Part shown: positions 6,027 through 6,884 of the stretch, one piece after another
How the letters are laid out: every line of letters starts with the position of its first letter
Numbering within the stretch: position 1 is the first letter of the stretch
Source: CAYWRO01 sp964460345
GTDB taxonomy: Bacteria > Planctomycetota > Phycisphaerae > Phycisphaerales > UBA1924
Length of the DNA stretch: 6,884 nucleotides
Assembly (NCBI GenBank): GCA_964460345.1
Contig: CAYWRO010000125.1
Location: forward strand, 1 to 6,884
Direction: 5' to 3'
The notes under the pieces: generated by a model
Database searches by the model: none
What the model was told of the DNA's origin: nothing
Seen by the model: only the letters and a program-made list of their open reading frames with translations
Translations under genes and position numbers: made by a program

Positions 6027-6811
6027 CCCCCCCCTCCCTTGCCTTCGGCACCCCCTCCCTTGCCTTCGGCGCTCCCTCCCCTGCCTTCGGCGCTCCCTCC
6101 CATGCGTTCAGCGCTCGCTTCCGTGCCTGCGGCAGCGCGCGCAGGACGCTTGAACCCGCGCGCCACGATGAACATCTCGCGCGAGACGTCGCGGCTGCTC
6201 TTGGGCTTGAAGCCCTTGACATCCGTGAACGCCGCGGCGGTCTGCCGCAGCAGATCCGGGTACTGCTCCCCCTCAAAAACTTTCATCACGAGGCTCCCCC
6301 CCCCTCCCGGCCCCCCCCCGCCATCCTTCAAAAGCGGCGTGCAGAGTTCCAGCACGCGTTCGCACAGGCGCACGCTCAGGAAGTGATCGCCCGACCCCGT
6401 CGTCTTGGGCGCCATGTCCGAGAGCAGGACGTCGAAGGCCGGAACCCCAGCCATCTGGAGCAGCGCTTCGGGGTCGATCTCGAAGGCGTCGGCGACGATG
6501 GCCGTGACGTTGGGCCCGACGTTCAGGTTGCGCCGCTCGACCGGCTGCAGATCGACGCCGACCACGCGCCCGCGCTCCCCGACCCGCTCCGCCGCGACCT
6601 GCAGCCACGACCCCGGGGCGCACCCGAGGTCCAGCACGGTGTCCCCGCGGCGGAAGATGCGGCGGCGGTCGTCAATCTCGATGAGCTTGTAGGCCGACCG
6701 GGCGACGTACCCCTCCCGCTTGGCCTTGTGAAAGAACGCATCCTGATGCTTGCGGGCTCGCGGCACGCGGAGATCATACGTGCGGCCGGTCGGGTGCCCC
6801 CGCGCGATCAA
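6023..6811 (-). CDS. rlmE: RlmE/FtsJ-type 23S rRNA (uridine-2'-O)-methyltransferase with added repeat tail
   Basis: RlmE methylates the 2'-O of a uridine in the 23S rRNA A-loop (U2552 in E. coli) using S-adenosylmethionine, late in 50S assembly. The SAM motif VLDLGCAPGSWLQ is at residues 59-71, and the full K-D-K-E catalytic tetrad is visible: Lys42 (RSAYKL), Asp132 (LLSDMAPKTTG), Lys177 (LVMKVFEG) and Glu212 (SREMFIVARGFK). Asp87 (GVDLQP) fits the SAM-ribose acidic residue. At 262 residues it exceeds the usual ~210 for two reasons: a Gly-rich insertion at 164-172 just before Lys177, and a ~40-residue tail of Gly/Ala/Glu/Lys repeats. The start is uncertain. TTG 6811 has no convincing ribosome site, GTG 6766 is an alternative, and the frame stays open to the window edge with no other start codon. 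The stop overlaps the VWA gene start. Confidence 0.92.
   Translation of the reverse strand: MIARGHPTGRTYDLRVPRARKHQDAFFHKAKREGYVARSAYKLIEIDDRRRIFRRGDTVLDLGCAPGSWLQVAAERVGERGRVVGVDLQPVERRNLNVGPNVTAIVADAFEIDPEALLQMAGVPAFDVLLSDMAPKTTGSGDHFLSVRLCERVLELCTPLLKDGGGGPGGGGSLVMKVFEGEQYPDLLRQTAAAFTDVKGFKPKSSRDVSREMFIVARGFKRPARAAAGTEASAERMGGSAEGRGGSAEGKGGGAEGKGGGG
6026..6123 (-). repeat. 21-bp tandem repeat array encoding the RlmE C-terminal heptapeptide tail
   Basis: On the plus strand TGCCTTCGGC starts at 6040, 6061 and 6082, with diverged copies at 6103 (TGCGTTCAGC) and 6124 (TGCCTGCGGC). The spacing is exactly 21 bases each time. Units 1-3 are nearly identical, unit 4 is degenerate, and 6026-6039 is the remnant of a further unit. 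On the coding strand each unit gives a heptapeptide of the form G-K/R-G-G-S/G-A-E, so copy-number change keeps frame. The fading similarity away from the gene end suggests recent expansion at the 3' end. Each unit also contains an SD-like purine stretch on the coding strand. Confidence 0.9.
6033..6040 (-). promoter_or_regulatory. Ribosome binding site of the VWA gene inside the rlmE repeat
   Basis: The coding strand reads AAGGGAGG here, six bases before the GTG start at 6026, which is a good Shine-Dalgarno match and spacing. It lies within the last codons of rlmE, so together with the GTGA stop/start overlap it implies translational coupling. It supports GTG 6026 as the true VWA start, which also places the BatA helix at the very N-terminus. 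Confidence 0.7.
6296..6319 (-). repeat. Twin nine-G homopolymer tracts inside rlmE
   Basis: Plus-strand C runs at 6296-6304 and 6311-6319 are each nine bases, separated by TCCCGG. On the coding strand they encode the Gly-rich insertion at residues 164-172 (GGGG-P-GGGG), immediately before the catalytic block SLVMKVF. Runs this long are prone to slipped-strand mutation; any length change not divisible by three would remove Lys177 and Glu212. Confidence 0.9.
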
Positions 6812-6833
6812 CCCGGAGCCCCGCGCGCTCCAG

Positions 6834-6866
6834 CCGGGCGTCCCTGCACTCCATCGGGACGCCCGG
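6834..6866 (-). promoter_or_regulatory. Perfect 11-bp inverted repeat upstream of rlmE
   Basis: CCGGGCGTCCC at 6834-6844 is the exact reverse complement of GGGACGCCCGG at 6856-6866, with an 11-base loop (6845-6855). A third copy of the arm, CAGGGACGCC at 6875-6884, can instead pair with 6837-6846. No T-run follows on either strand, so a classical intrinsic terminator is not shown. It may be a leader structure of rlmE, a terminator-like element of a gene beyond the window, or part of an upstream coding region. Confidence 0.5.
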
Positions 6867-6884
6867 ATGCTCCTCAGGGACGCC

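Noticed and set aside
6026..6145. CRISPR array
   Set aside because: The 21-bp units are directly adjacent with no spacers and lie in frame within rlmE, so this is a coding tandem repeat.
3864..6386. An 840-codon open frame on the plus strand across the VWA gene and part of rlmE
   Set aside because: It is antisense to two well-supported genes. Its translation is Arg/Gly/Ala/His-rich low-complexity sequence with no domain, helices or signal peptide. Long open antisense frames are expected from strong GC bias at third positions.
6774..6854. Short minus-strand frame (ATG at 6854, about 26 codons) in the rlmE leader as a possible leader peptide
   Set aside because: The AGGAG at 6870-6874 is 15 bases away, the ATG lies in the hairpin loop, and the peptide has no telling composition. 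It overlaps the rlmE start in another frame.

Overview
The window is GC-rich, densely packed bacterial chromosome, best explained as Planctomycetota (possibly Phycisphaerae). That assignment is an inference from three things: the ctaD-ctaE-ctaF cytochrome oxidase order, a large BatA/VWA protein of the type common in that phylum, and the codon bias. No rRNA, tRNA, mobile element, integrase or CRISPR array was found. No gene-free stretch exceeds about 110 bases.

Left half (1-2759, plus strand). This is the end of an aa3-type cytochrome c oxidase operon. It holds the C-terminal part of subunit I (ctaD, cut by the window edge), subunit III (ctaE), a subunit IV-type small subunit with His-rich ends (ctaF), and an unrecognised protein with a membrane segment at each end. 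The first three build the haem-copper oxidase that reduces O2 and pumps protons. The fourth is probably cotranscribed and may be an oxidase-associated or assembly protein, but no known family could be named. GC-rich stem-loops lie at all three gene junctions.

Right half (2769-6811, minus strand). Read in transcription order, this half has an RlmE/FtsJ-type 23S rRNA 2'-O-methyltransferase, then a BatA-type VWA membrane protein whose GTG start overlaps the RlmE stop (GTGA), then, 108 bases on, an exported beta-barrel-like outer-membrane protein. The two halves converge with only 9 bases between stop codons (2760-2768).

Most unusual region. The rlmE gene has an added C-terminal tail made of a 21-bp tandem repeat (heptapeptide repeat). 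It also has three separate runs of nine G (coding strand): two inside the catalytic domain and one exactly at the RlmE/VWA junction. At the junction a one-base slip would fuse the two proteins in frame. A perfect 11-bp inverted repeat with a third, competing arm lies upstream of rlmE. I see no clear new defence or biosynthetic system. The rest is housekeeping plus two uncharacterised envelope proteins.
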